A stretch of 64,000 bases of DNA, from contig JAGEMR010000145.1 in NCBI GenBank assembly GCA_021030915.1, forward strand, positions 1 to 64,000, given 5' to 3'. Source of the DNA: Astrothelium macrocarpum (Eukaryota; Ascomycota; Dothideomycetes; Trypetheliales; Trypetheliaceae). The position numbers were made by a program, and so were the translations under genes. The notes under the pieces are model-generated. The model made no database searches and was not told the DNA's origin. It worked only from the letters and a program-made list of their open reading frames with translations. Of this stretch, positions 22,733-34,963 are shown one piece after another (the first letter of the stretch is position 1; every line of letters starts with the position of its first letter).

Positions 22733-25700
22733 TCATCTCAATATATCGCCCGCGAACTTATGGAACAGCCGCCCCGCCATCCCCTTTCCCTGGAACATAT
22801 CCTGCACCGACTGCGCCAGCGGATCCTCATCAATCTTCCTGCCCTTCCGATCGAACCTCGGCGGCAGATCGACGGTATCATCGCTCGCATCGCTGCGCGC
22901 AGGCGACACATCCCTGCCCCCGTGCGCACCCTTCGATCGCTGCTTCTGCCGATCCAAGTACGGATTCCCACTCGCAACACTATGTCTCTTATCCGCACGC
23001 GCCGCATCGCTCGGCCCATCCCCCTCTCCACCCCGCTCACGCTCACGATGTCGCGGCCGGTGCTCCCCCCGTCGCGAAGAAGACGGAGCAGCAGCGTCGC
23101 CGAACCCGCGCACCTCGCGCTCCTCCTCCATCGGGCTGATCTCGCTCTCCGAATGCTCCTCGTCGTGGAGATTGAACTGCACTTTCCGTCGCGGACTCGG
23201 CGCCGAACTCGCGCGCGCTGCTTCCTGCTCCTCCTCTTCCCGCCGAGCGTCTCGTCGGCCCCGGCCCCGGCCCGGACGCTCCTGCGATGCGGCGCGTGGC
23301 GCGCCGGTTACACCATCTACGACCTGATTAGCATGAGTGGCGAGTCAGTCAGCGCGGCTGGGAAAGGGCGCCTGCTGCTGCTGCTCCTGGGGAACTGCGC
23401 TGGTGGTGGCGGAGTAGAAGCAGTAGCGGCAGGCGCTGGAGAAAGGGGGTGAGGTTACTTACATCGTTGGGGTCACGCTGCTGTGCGTGTGCGGGTGGGA
23501 CACCTGTTGCGGGTGGGACGTTGTAGGCTTCTCGCTGGGTTCCTGGTGCTGAGCTATAGTATTGTTCTTGGGTAAGGGTAGGTTGGGTGGGCCCAGGCAT
23601 TGGTCCATAGTCGGCAGGGTTGTAGGGTGGGTAAGGGTTTTCTTGAGGTGGCATCTGCTGTTGTTGGGGGTAGCCACCGGAGTTGGGAGGAGGTGGGAAG
23701 GCGTTGTTGTGAGGATAGTAGCTTGGGTCTTGGGTGTATTGGTCGGGTCCTGGTTGACCAGGAGAGTATGGTCCACCTTGTTCTACTTCTGGAGGATAGC
23801 CTTCTTCTTCGAGACCTGGTGTGTCGTGTGAGGATGGAGATATAAATGCTGGATAATAATGATACTTACGTCTTCGTTCCCTTTCTGCTCTCTTGCGTTC
23901 GGATCTTTGGGTAGCTTTGTGTGCTGCCAGACCAGCTGCACCGGCTACTGCAGCTGCTTCAGCAACGTGTCGTGTTCGGCTCCTGCTTCTACTCCGATCG
24001 CGACGTCCACCTGGGCTAGACGATGCGGAAGAACCGCGACGATGTCTTCTGTAGTCAGCGGGATCTTCGTATGCTCGGTCACCGTGCGCGCGATAATAGG
24101 CATCGTCATGACCTGGGTAGATGGGATCACCACCGTACTCTATAAGGGCAGGGTCACTCGCTGCTCTTCTCTCATCGTACGGCGGTACAGACCTTGATCT
24201 TGGCCTCGACCTGGATCGTTCCTCATATGCTCGTTCTTCCTTTTTTCCCTTGCTCCTCTCGTATAACCCTGCTAATGCTGCGCCACCCAAGCCCGCAGCA
24301 GCTATCGGCACGCCCTGTCGGATGCGAGATCGTGACCGGTTCTCACCCTTTCGCTGACGAGACTTGCTGCGAGCTCGCTCAACAAGTCCAGCAACAGCTG
24401 CAGAAGCAAGGCCTGCTTGGGCTATGCGACGTTTCTGATGTTGAGGATCCGCATGCTTGAGATCGCCTTCTGGAAGTGATTCATAAGAGTCTGCTGAACC
24501 AGCACGTACTCTAGATCGACTTCTGCCACGATCTTCAATGATTACCTCTTTATCCTTGCCTCTTTGCTTCAAAGCATATCCAGCCAAAGCACCAACAGCA
24601 GCTACGCCAGCGAGACCAGCAATCTGGCGCGCTCGAGACTTGGAGCGTGAGCGGCTTCGGCTCTTCGATTTTGATTTGTCTTTATGGTGGTGGCGATGAC
24701 GATGTCGGTGTCTGCGTCCTCGATCGCTAGATGACGAACGCGACCGCTCCTCCTTGCGGCGACGGCTGCGGCTTCGAATCCTTGAAATGGCTTCGGCACC
24801 AGCAGCTCCAACGATACCACCAGCGGCTGCGTTACTCAGCCGGCCGCCATGCGCATCCCCTTCGTTCTTCCTATGTCTGCGGAGTAATTCGCCGCCAACA
24901 ACACCGGCAAGCGCACCCTCTGCAAGGTGTCGTCGGTGGTGAGGGCTAGCTTCACGCGACCCAGCCCGAGAGCCTCCCTTTTTCTTGTAGTAGACGAGGT
25001 CTTCATCACTGGACCAATGATCGTCCCCGTATTGGGACGCTGACTCACGCGGGTGGACTTCCTTGCGACGGTCCCATTCCTCGTCAGACCAGGATTCCCG
25101 TCTCGTAGGCCGCTCAACTTCTCTAACTCTGCGTTCATAGTAGTAGTCATCTTCTTTTGGCTGGGGTGCAGGTGGAGGTGGTTCTTCACGACGGACCACG
25201 GAACGATTTTCATTCACTTCGGATCGCTCAATCATTTCGTAAGATTCTTCTCGAGGTCGCGGGGGAGAGGCCTCTCGCGAACGCTCCCGAATAATGATGG
25301 GTTGAGGAGCAGCTTCGCGAATGATGATGGGTTGCGGTGCTGGTTCACGAATGATGATGGGTTGAGGAGCCTCGGGTCGAGCGAAAAACTCGGTGGATTT
25401 GGAGTAACGTTCAACATCAAATGGCAAGCGTCTCGGCTCTTCTCGATCTTCATTGCGTACAACGCGCACTTCACGTCTATAGGCGGCAGGTGGCGAAGGC
25501 GCTCGTTCAGCGGGAAAGTCTCGCTCAATACGGTAATCGCGCTCGGAACGATATTCGCGTGCAGAGGACAGTGGACTTCGTTGACGACGGTCAATATCAC
25601 GGTCGATTTCTCGCTCTATCCTCCATTCTTTGATATCGTCGGGAGAAGGTTGACGTTCGCGACGAATGATGCGAGTTTCACCTTCAATCCGCTCGGTCTC

Positions 25701-25838
25701 AGAAGTGCGCTCAGGCACTTTATAGCGGCGAACTGTAGTGAAGGTTCTTGGGCCCTCATAGACAGAACGAGTGGTGTCCCAGTCTCGATCACGGTCGCGC
25801 TCGCGCTCACGCTCTCGTTCTCTGATTATGACCGACAT
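22733..25838 (-). CDS. Arg/Ser-rich DUF3824-type protein with glycine-zipper segments
   Basis: Exons 25838-23870, 23815-23463 and 23323-22733 (introns 54 and 139 bp) give 970 residues. The N-terminus is a highly charged Arg/Glu/Asp tract (RERERERERDRDRD). Three tandem 10-residue units (PQPIIIRE) follow near 158-185. The middle alternates Arg/Ser-rich stretches with short Ala/Gly-rich hydrophobic helices (such as AALAGLYERSKG and AGLAAHKATQRSERKR), the layout of fungal DUF3824 proteins. A Pro/Gln/Tyr-rich part precedes the last exon, which carries RRKVQFNLHDEEHSESE. The family has no firmly known function; Arg/Ser richness suggests binding to membranes or RNA (inference). The second intron is chosen because its ends keep frame and the acceptor has a CTAAT branch. 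The ATG at 25862 is an alternative start. Much of the plus strand is spuriously open here. Confidence 0.75.
25287..25376 (-). repeat. Three 30-bp tandem units coding PQPIIIRE repeats
   Basis: The word GAATGATGATGGGTTG (once GAATAATGATGGG) recurs at 30-bp spacing inside the DUF3824 gene. Period equals ten codons, so unit number can vary without frameshift. Confidence 0.8.
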
Positions 25839-27363
25839 GGTGGGGTCCGATTTGTTGAGCAAGCTGGGTAGAAGTCAGAGTATGCTAAATGGTCAGGTAG
25901 CACACCGGTCGGTCAAGGCAGCAACGCAAGGCTGAGACCTGGTAGCGAGAGAGGATGATGGCCAAAAATTATGTCGAGTTTTGAACCTTTCCGGAATAAT
26001 AGAGGAGATTGTACGGAGAGGTCAGCGGGGCAGTCGGGAATGACAAGGTAACACGAGGTGGAAAGGGCACGAGGTCGTCGACGTGGTTGTGTTGAGGGGA
26101 GGAGGGATCCTTGCTACACAAGGGATGGTGGGATGTGCGCCAATCTTCACTGATCAAGCCACGGCTCGGCCCTCTTGGTCGAAGCCACTCGACTTGATTC
26201 AGCAAAGTTGTTCGGATAGCAGCGAGTGCGAAGAGCAATAGTGATAATCGTAGGAAGGTAATGAAAGTGGGAAAGCTGGCGTGAGATCGATCGACTAGGA
26301 CCGGGCAGTGGCGGCTAAAAAAGCGAGCAAAAGGCCACGCTCAAATGACGTCAAGCAGCACGATAACTCAACCTAACCAGCCACTCACCAGTCTTGCCAA
26401 CTCTCCAAACTGGTTTTGACGCTGCAGCGCCGAGACTGCGACAATCTTTATGCAACAGATTATGAGAAAGACTGCTGTCTGTTACTTCAGCTCCGTCCTT
26501 GGTGCCTCGTCAGCTGCAATGATCTCATTTCTGCATAGCCTCAAGCCTCTACTCCCGCGTGATCACTATTGCTCTACTTATACGGTGACTGACATGTTTC
26601 GCCAAGAAAAATCACTCCTCCGACGCACTCTATTGGTTCTGTGATTCTGCGCCTACTGCTCCGTTGTTGATGTCGAATCTAACTTCTTTCAACCCGCCCT
26701 GATTCGATGCTCGAAATGTTCAGCGATCGTGTGCCTACTTCTATCCACGACAGGACTATGTCAACCTACTGTGGCTGTCCATTGCAAGTCTGAATGTCTA
26801 ACTACGTTAGTAACAAACATTCGCTCATATGAAGCTAAGCTAGCGCTCCGCTGCAGTCCTGGCTGTGCTCTGTCATCGATGCTAAAGGACGGTCATAGGT
26901 GCATGAGGCGAGGTATTAGAACTAATAGACAAGGCAGGTTGATTACAAGCTAACAAGAGATGTACTCTTTTATGCTGGTGGTACGGCTTGTGCGCAAGCG
27001 TAGCCAGTACCTTAAGGTACTCATCCAAGGTAACCTTGGGCTACGACATCAGGAGGAGAGACTGCTATCTTCATTTATGAGCTCATTCGTAGTGTCCGCT
27101 TCTTTGTAGAACAGCTTTGCGGTCAAAGATGCTTTCAAAATGCGTGACAGTTGCAGACAGAGATATGAGGGTTTGCTATCATCGACATTGGCGTTGTATA
27201 CTTAGGTATCTGACTGGGTATCTTAAGGAGAGTCTACACAAATGAAGACAAATCAAGGCTGAGCCAAGGCAATCTTCAGCCTTGCACGTCTTCACATGTT
27301 TAACCTCCATGGCTCCCAAACTCAGTTACAACACATGCTAGACTCATATTACTTCAAAATTCG
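25839..27363. other. Intergenic, divergent promoters
   Basis: Upstream of both the DUF3824 gene and the NLR gene. Open frames of 60-90 codons on both strands lack domains. I see no RNA gene. Confidence 0.5.
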
Positions 27364-30300
27364 ATGGATCCTTTGTCTGCCTTTGGCGTAGCTGTCAACG
27401 TCATACAGCTCATTGACTTCAGCGGCAAATTAGTATCAGATGCATATCAAATACATCATTCTCTCAACGGCGAACTAGAGGAACATGCCGAGTTGAAACT
27501 TGTTACGGACAACCTGTCTAACCTTACCCAGCGTCTAAACATCTCTATCAAGGCCCAGAAAAACGATGAAACACTACGCCCATACGAGTGAAAGTACCTC
27601 GAGCAACAAAAGCGTATCGCCACTGAAACTCAGCGTCTTGCCTCCGAGCTCCTGACAACCCTAAGCAAGCTCAGAGATGGAAGCGGCAGTAAGGCATGGA
27701 ATAGCATTCGTCAAGCTCTTTCGGCCGCCTGGCACAAAAGCGACATTGAGGCACTCGAAAAACGGCTCAGTCGCCTACGAGAGGAGATGGTGATCAATAT
27801 GGTTTCAAGCATACGGTACATTCGCATTCTCAATCGATGTTAAACAGTACTAATCATGGGTGTAGAGAACGAGTTGATGATCAAACCGTCCAGCAGCGTG
27901 ATGATCTCAAACGCATCGAGCATAACACAACACGAATAATCGGGCAAGCCTTTCTGAAGAATGTCGAAGATAGTAGGAAGTGGAAAGAAGAAATAGTACA
28001 AACAATACATGAGAATGGATGGCAATCGCTTCGTGACTATGGTCTTTTTCAAGCCTCAATTGAAATTTCTGGTCCAGCTCAAGAGAAATTAGAAGCTCGA
28101 CTGGAAAAGAAGTTGGTTGAACGGTTGAGATTCGTAGAGATTTCAGACCGTCATGACCAGGTTGCCGAGGCGCACAAAGCGACGTTTGAATGGATATTCA
28201 AAGATCCAAGAGCTACCGGCAAGCCGTGGAGTAACTTTGAGTCCTGGCTAAAAAATGGACAAAGCTTATACTGGATTACGGGCAAGCCTGCGTCAGGAAA
28301 GTCTACTTTGATGAAATTTCTATACAATGAACCACGGACTGCAGAGTTACTTCGGTTGTGGGCAGGACAGGACGAATTATGTACTATAGCATTTTTCTTC
28401 TGGACATCAGGCAGCAAACTGCAAAAAACGCAAGTCGGTCTTGTACGGTCCCTATTGTACCAAATCTTGCACCAAGAGGGGTTGTCATCATTCTCGCATA
28501 CGCCGAGCTCCCTGATTCCGTCAGCTTTCCCAGATCGCTGGGAAATCTTTAAATTATTTGGAGATGATGGCAACGAGTGGAAATGGACGGAACTTGTTCG
28601 AGCATTGAAGACAATCGTCTCTCGCAATGCTACGTCCAAGAAAAACTCGAATGCGTGCAAGAAATATTGTTTCTTCATTGACGGATTGGACGAATTTGAT
28701 GGAGATCCTGCTGACCTACTCAATCTTATACTGGAGCTGGAATCTCTCCCGCATGTGAAATTATGCGTCTCAAGTCGCCCGTGGACAATCTTCCATGAGA
28801 CGTTTCGTCGCAAGCCAAGCCTGCTGCTCGAAGATCTCACCCGGCCTGATATACAGCGCTACGTACATGATTCTTTCTACGGTAGTCGTGCTTTCCAAGA
28901 GCTCCAGGTACAGGATCCTGGATATGCAACCACACTTTTGGGAGAGATATGTCGAAAAGCCTCTGGGGTATTTCTCTGGGTCCGATTAGTCGCGATGTCT
29001 CTGATAAAAGGTCTTATGCATAGAGATCGTATTTCAGACTTGCAGCGCCGTCTTGATGAAGTACCTCCTGATCTTGAAGCACTCTTCCAAAAAATGTTGG
29101 ATAGCATAGATCCTCTCTACCGTAGTCACGCGTCTCATCTGTTTCAGATGATGCGGATTGCGATCAAGCCTTTGAAACTGATCCAACTTTCTTTCTCTGA
29201 CGAAGAGGATCCTGAATCAGTCTTTAGGGCCGAAATCCTCCCTTTGGCTGACGCAACAGTGGTGGCCCGATGTAAGGTCATGAAACGCCGTATCTCTAGT
29301 AGATGTTGTGGCTTGCTGGAGGTTGTAGGCAGTGTCAGATCCGTCCTCGACAATGAGAATAATTCTACTTTACCTCTGATGTCTTGGAAGAATGGTAGTA
29401 TGGACATCGATTCGATGGCCGTGCCTGATGATGATTCTAGTATTATACGCACTGACACTGACTTATGGACCGCAAAGTCCTGCTCCGGATTGACGGTCGA
29501 TTACATCCATCGTACTGCCAAAGACTTCCTCGAAAGTGCTGGAGTTTGGGAAATGGTATTGGAACAGTCCTTCAAATCATTTAATCCTCATGTTTCCCTG
29601 CTACGGGGATCCGTATTAGAGCTGAAGATCCTTCTAGGAAGCACTGCGGTCTCCGACCTTAGAATCAAGAAAGCTATCAGCAAATTTTGGCGATACATTC
29701 AGTTTAATGGGGAAAATGACCATAACGAGTTTCGACTTTTAGACGAAGTTGATCGAGCTCTAAAGATATCTGCGGATCGCGACAACAGGATCACAGGAGT
29801 CAGCAGTGCCAGATCGCAGAATTCGAATTCTCTCGGTCAGATAAGCCATGTTTTTCTTCGCGATATATCCTTCTGGGGTATGCACCATTATGTGAATTAC
29901 CGAATCACACACGGTAGACTTGATTTTGAGCACCAGTTAGGGGTCATGGCCAGCGCGCTTACATCGCTTGCGGCACGTTATCGACTAATTCAAGGAAGGG
30001 AAATTCAAGAGATGGTACGATTGGTACAAGTACTCGTGGATCATGGTATTAGTCCCAGCCAGACGTTTCCCAAAAATGCTCTCGCCTTGCGAGAACTACC
30101 ATTTCAAACAGAGATTAATACTACCCCTTGGTTAGTCTTACTTTTTGGACGGCTGAAAAACACTGCACCCGACGTAGGACAAGCTTGGTTGGATGTTCTC
30201 GAGCATTTCATTAAAAGTGAGGCAAGTGGTAGCGAAGGCGATCAATGCTTTAGCGTTGAGCAATGGGCCAAATCCAGCTCCGGGCACGCAGAACTCAAGG

Positions 30301-30518
30301 ACCGGATGACAGCGGTGTTGCTCGAAGAAAATATCAATGACCGACTTCGAAGGGCTGGGATCACAGTTCTCGATGTGCAGAAACACAAACTTCGGCGAGG
30401 TATCGAGGCTAAGCCCAATCCTGGACTTGCACAAAGAAGAGAAGTACAAAGAAGAGAAATCAAGCCCAGGGGTGGCCTACGAAAGATGTTACATAAGATC
30501 TTGTGCGCTACTGGATAA
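27364..30518 (+). pseudogene. NACHT NLR (STAND NTPase) with one in-frame TGA
   Basis: Exon 1 27364-27815 and exon 2 27866-30518 (50-bp intron, branch TACTAATC) give 1034 codons, all open except TGA at 27589-27591 (codon 76). The N-terminus (MDPLSAFGVAVNVIQLIDFSG) is the helical prion-like/Helo-type domain of fungal NLRs. The NACHT domain has Walker A GKPASGKST (about 290-298) and Walker B FFIDGLDEFDGD (about 420-431). The C-terminal half shows no ankyrin, WD40 or TPR repeats that I can see. Family members act in heterokaryon incompatibility and defence. Codon 76 sits in a helical stretch between PYE and KYLEQQ, and a C-to-T change of CGA would explain it. The rest is undamaged, so the stop is recent, tolerated, or read through. 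An internal restart in exon 2 would keep NACHT but lose the N-domain. Confidence 0.8.
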
Positions 30519-31108
30519 GCAGTCCAGGATGTTTTCCGAGTGGTGAAGAAGTTTCGCACCAACAGAAACCGCCAACCTTATTAACCACTCTGTCAACTTT
30601 AGGATAAGAGCAGGAGTCATTGAGGTGGCCCCGTCACTTTCCTCTGATAGTAAGCCCGGTCCGCTCATGTCACTGTTCACCTTACCTTCTTCATGTTCTC
30701 CTCTGTATCCTCCATTCGTCAATTTTCTTCTCTGGCCGGTTTTCATCGGGGACATTCTCTTGAGAGCGCCTGATACACGTCCAACACCAATATTCACATA
30801 CGTTCTTACTACAATGTGGCAAACTTGCCTATGTTAGCGTTACGTGCTGAAATTTCTCAAGCGTTTGCAAGGTCTCTGCGTAACTCCTATTTCCCAACTC
30901 TACGACATGAGATGGAGCATTTTTCGTCGAATTTCACTTTTGATCTGTACCGGGAGTGTGAAGGGAGATTCATGCTGAGCGTTTTGTTGATTTTGTCATT
31001 GACTGTAAATATAACATTTGCGCCCGGTCAGTAAGCTCGGAGGGTTCACTGTACATAACTCTATAGCTTTCGAGACATGCCTGTATGCCACCTCAATAAA
31101 GATTGGAC
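30519..31108. other. Intergenic between convergent genes
   Basis: A minus-strand frame (30797-30489) overlaps the 3' end of the NLR gene. It has a possible intron but no domain, so I leave it uncalled. Confidence 0.45.
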
Positions 31109-32093
31109 CTATGATGACCCCCTTGCCCTTGCCCTTGCCCTTTCCAGCAGCACTTCGGGATGTTTGTGCACACTCGGCATAATCCCAATGCCTATGGCGC
31201 GCCGAATCGCCTTTGCAATCCGTCGTTGATTCCGCGGCCGTAGACCCGTGATACTCGAGTGTTTGATTCGGCCCGTCTCCGTCATGAACTCCCCTAGTAG
31301 CGCAAAATTCTGCCATCGCCGCAACTCAATTAGCCTTGTTACTTCTCCACTTCAGCCCAGACCACTCCGTATACCCTCAGAGTGCCGAAGGCTGGAAAAG
31401 ACAATACAAATCAACACACGCACCTTGTACTCATTCCGCGGATCAATGCCCAACTCATCAAATACATCCCTCCTCGGCGCCTCTCTCCGCCCCCGCCATT
31501 TCTGCATCTCGACCTCGCTGAGGTCGTGTGGCGCGTACACATCTCCTATACGCCAGGGCCGCGTACGTTGTGCCTCCAGGTCTGACCGCTTAACAACGTC
31601 CGAATTTGCCACTTGTATTTCGCGCATACCGTAGGTTGTGTTGGTAGGAGCGCGGAAGGTGGAGTGGGTGCGAGCTAATTCGCCGGCCATATAGTAGTGG
31701 TTGATCGAAGGGCGGGAGTTATTGGTTGACTGCTGGCTTGGTTGTGCTGTGCGAGAGGGATTTGGAGGCGGTGGTTGGACGGGGCGGTTTGAGAAAGGGT
31801 CGGTAAAAGGGCCTGTGGAGCTGGGTGTTGGCTGTTGAGAGGGAGCAGTGTAGACAGATGAAGGAACGTTAGAGGATCGTGAGAAAGGACGGTTTGAGGC
31901 AGGCTCCAATTCATTTAGAATGGCTGTGAGACTAGTGAGTAGGAAAGCAGAATACTAGTTGGGATGACAGAGGGCAGGTACCGGCTGCGGTATTTCTACT
32001 ACGCTCATTCTGTCGAAGCGGCGCTGTTGTAGAAAAGAGGCATTTGCAGTATGCTCTTGTGGCGCTTTGTCGTAACATCTGTAGTGTGTTCAT
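31109..32093 (-). CDS. rsm18: Mitochondrial small ribosomal subunit protein bS18m
   Basis: Exons 32093-31982, 31923-31424 and 31309-31109 (introns 58 and 114 bp) give 270 residues. The first exon encodes an Arg-rich presequence (MNTLQMLRQSATRAYCK, then FSTTA), a mitochondrial import signal. Residues about 40-140 are a Pro/Ser/Gln-rich extension. The S18 core is in the last exon: FMTETGRIKHSSITGLRPRN, then QRRIAKAIRRA, GIMPSVHKHPE. The first intron needs the acceptor ending at 31924; the nearer AG gives a stop. The C-terminus is an RARARAR tract coded by a hexanucleotide repeat (31119-31142). The product binds rRNA in the small mitoribosomal subunit. It diverges from the CIA84 gene across 238 bp. 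Confidence 0.9.
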
Positions 32094-32331
32094 GGCGATT
32101 TGGATTGAAGGTGCGGCTTTCAGATAAAAGCTCGAGAGAAAAAGGCGCGGGAGGTCGGAGCTTGGCGCGGAAATGTCATCGTCAACATGCAGCATCCATT
32201 TTTATCTGTATCGCCGTCCAGACGGCATTGTTCAAACACCATGTCTTCTTAACCATAATCGTAAGATGCTATTGATTGACTCAATCGGATATATTCTCAT
32301 CTTCTAGACATCCCCGTCCCTACCCAGGACT
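32094..32331. promoter_or_regulatory. Shared divergent promoter of bS18m and CIA84
   Basis: Only 238 bp separate the two start codons, and both products go to mitochondria. No clear TATA box. Co-regulation is inference. Confidence 0.6.
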
Positions 32332-34963
32332 ATGCGCTCCAACCTCACCAGGCTTGTCCTGCGCAGGATCACGTACAATGAGCCCCTAATATTTCACGAT
32401 TGTCTACACAGAACTCGGCGACCTCGATCGAGATTCATACTTCATAATGTGCGTCCAGGTCTCTCTTGCCAGCGTCGGACCTTTTTTGGCTGGATACAAA
32501 AACCCCGCCGAGAGGTTAAACAGGCCGATATCGATCCGGGCCTAGAAACTATGGGTGATCTCGCCCGGATGACAAGTCTCTCTGCACGCAAGCCGCCTCC
32601 GCATGATTTAGTTCAAGCGTTTGCAAAATTCTTTACTGCAAAGGGTAAGAAGAACGAGGCAATACAAGATTTTCAGGCTACACTGATATTGCAAACCTTT
32701 CGATACTTGCAAGTGGCACCTCGACCAGACCACTCTGAACCGTGGATACAATTGGGTGTCTTGAAAGGTGCACTCACAGTGTTGGAAAAGTTACCCGAGC
32801 ATTTGGGAGAGGAGCACAAAATACTTGCAAGAGCAATATATGATGAGATTGAATCTCGTCAAGCTGTACTCTCTACCGAAGAATCCTCCATCAATCCTTC
32901 TTTGGTTTCACTCATTTCTGTGTTGAGCCATGCTTCTGCGTCAGAGGGAGCGCGGGATTTACTACAAGAACAGCTAGAGAAGGACTCGAATGCTGGCTTT
33001 GACGCTGATGCTGTACCGGAAAAAGATAGTCAGGAAAGGGCAAAATTAATCTCGCGTGCATGGGCTTTTATTCTGGATGGATTTTCGAGGGAGGAAAACG
33101 AGGCAGGCCTCGTGGGTACTGTTGATTTGATGAAACGTTATCAAGTTCCTTTTGGCAACATCCATCAAAGGCCGATTGTCAGTTTCTTTGCGAGACGCGA
33201 TGATCTTCAAAATACCAGGTTCTGGTACGAGCTCCCATTGGAAGCTCCTTTTCAAGGAAAGACTGGTTCACTTGGGATATCTCGACTCCCGGAAACCTAC
33301 ATAACAGCCATACGTTTGTGTATACGAAAGCGTGATGAAGAGTGGGGACGAAAAATTGTACGCGATGCTATGCAAAACCCCGATCCACAGGAGATGACAT
33401 GGGATGCAGTATTCACCTGGGCTGCTTTCATGGGGAAAGGTGTTGACGAAGTCGATCGAATGATGACTGTGATGGTGGAAAGATTCCCACACCGGCGACC
33501 AACTAGTGCAACCATCAATAGTCTGGTGGAAATTGCCATGGAACGTGGCGACATGTACATGGCAGAACGCTTTGCCAACTTGAGTGAACGACGACAAATA
33601 CCACCAGATGCTTCGACCTACATCCTTCAGATGAAATACCGTCTATTAACCAACGATATTGAAGGTGCTCGTGCAGCTTACCAGCAACTCCAAACCTACG
33701 AAGTCAAAGACAACAAAGACCTCCCGGTCATCAACCAGCTCATCCAAGCCATGTGCAACTCCAAAGAACACGATTTTGAATCTACAATCCATATTGTCGA
33801 AGACGTCAACCTCCGCCGTGTCCGCTTCGAACCCGAGACCGTCGCCGTCCTCACGCTCCTTCATCTATCGCGCGACGAACTCCACGACGCCATCGACCTC
33901 CTCCAATCCCATACTTTCCACTTCTCCATCTCCCAACGCGCGCACATCGCCAACTCTCTCCTCCAATACTGCCTGGCGCCCACCACCTCCACCACTCTCG
34001 CCTGGGACACGTACACCATCCTCACCCAAATCTTCCCCGAAACCCCACGCTCCGACCGCACCACCATCATGACCTCCTTCTTCACCCGCCGCCGTCCCGA
34101 CATGGCCATCCACGTCTTCAACAGCATGCACGGCTCATCGCGCCCGGAAACCACGCCCACCGCCGCCACCTACATCGCGGCGCTCCTCGGCCTCGCCCGC
34201 TCCGCCACCACCATCTCTCTCTCCCCCGGCGCGCTCTCCGCCATCATCCGCGCGGACGCGGGGCTCGACCCGTCGGACGACAGCCTCGACATCGACGGCT
34301 TCGGCGAGGGCGGCGCGCTGGGCGAGAGCGCCAACGAGCTGGAGACGCTGCTGGGCGGCGTGCACGCGCAGCTCAAGCTCGACGCCGCGCTGCCGTCGCC
34401 GCCGAGCACCGCGCTGCTCACCGCGCTCATGCTCGCGTACACCGCGCTCGGCCACCCGCGGCGCGCCCTCGAGTTCTGGAGTCAGGTGGCGGGGAGCAGG
34501 GAGGGCCCGAGCTGGAGCAGTCTGCATGCCGCGTTGCGCGCGTGCGAGCGGGCGCCGTTTGGGGATGAGGAGGCGCGCCGGATCTGGCGGAGGTTGCGGA
34601 GGATGGATGTTGAGTTGGGGATGGAGATGTGGGCGAGCTATGCGGCGGCGTTGGTGGGGAATGGGGCCGTGGGGGAAGCGTGGGAGGCGTTGGAGACGTG
34701 GATGAGGGAGAGTGGGGAGGAGCCGGGGGTGTTTATGTGAGTGTTTGCGATGTTGTATGGGCATAGCCTTTGCTAATGATGGTGTGTTCAGATTGGGAAG
34801 CATGTTTAATGCTGCCTACCGCCATCCAATGAAACAGCGTCAAGTGGCAAAGCTAATCCGTGAGAAGTACCCGAAGGCCTGGACAGAGCTGGATACTATT
34901 GGAGTCGAAGAGACGTCAGATGGGTCCGATGTCTTCAAGATTGGCCGAGATGTCACACCATGA
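32332..34963 (+). CDS. cia84: Mitochondrial PPR protein, probable complex I assembly factor CIA84
   Basis: Exons 32332-34736 and 34792-34963 (55-bp intron) give 858 residues. The Arg-rich N-terminus (MRSNLTRLVLRRI) is a mitochondrial presequence. The block FFGWIQKPRREVK, then DPGLETM, resembles CIA84 orthologues in filamentous ascomycetes. Residues about 345-600 are helical pairs of pentatricopeptide type, for example SATINSLVEIAMERGDMY and VINQLIQAMC. The last exon (RHPMKQRQVAKLIREKYP) closes the protein past an apparent stop in the intron. CIA84 is needed to assemble the membrane arm of complex I in Neurospora. The PPR class is firm; the CIA84 name is from recalled similarity. The last third of exon 1 is strikingly GC-rich, unlike the first part. 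Confidence 0.82.

Noticed and set aside
22760..23452. 230-codon plus-strand frame
   Set aside because: Antisense shadow of the GC-rich third exon and second intron of the DUF3824 gene; Arg/Leu-rich composition without domains.
25053..25871. 272-codon plus-strand frame
   Set aside because: Antisense shadow of the DUF3824 N-terminal repeats.
30489..30797. Minus-strand frame overlapping the 3' end of the NLR gene
   Set aside because: A donor-like site is present but no domain or convincing second exon could be found.
34135..34803. 222-codon minus-strand frame
   Set aside because: Shadow of the GC-rich end of the CIA84 gene; His/Arg/Pro-rich with no domain.
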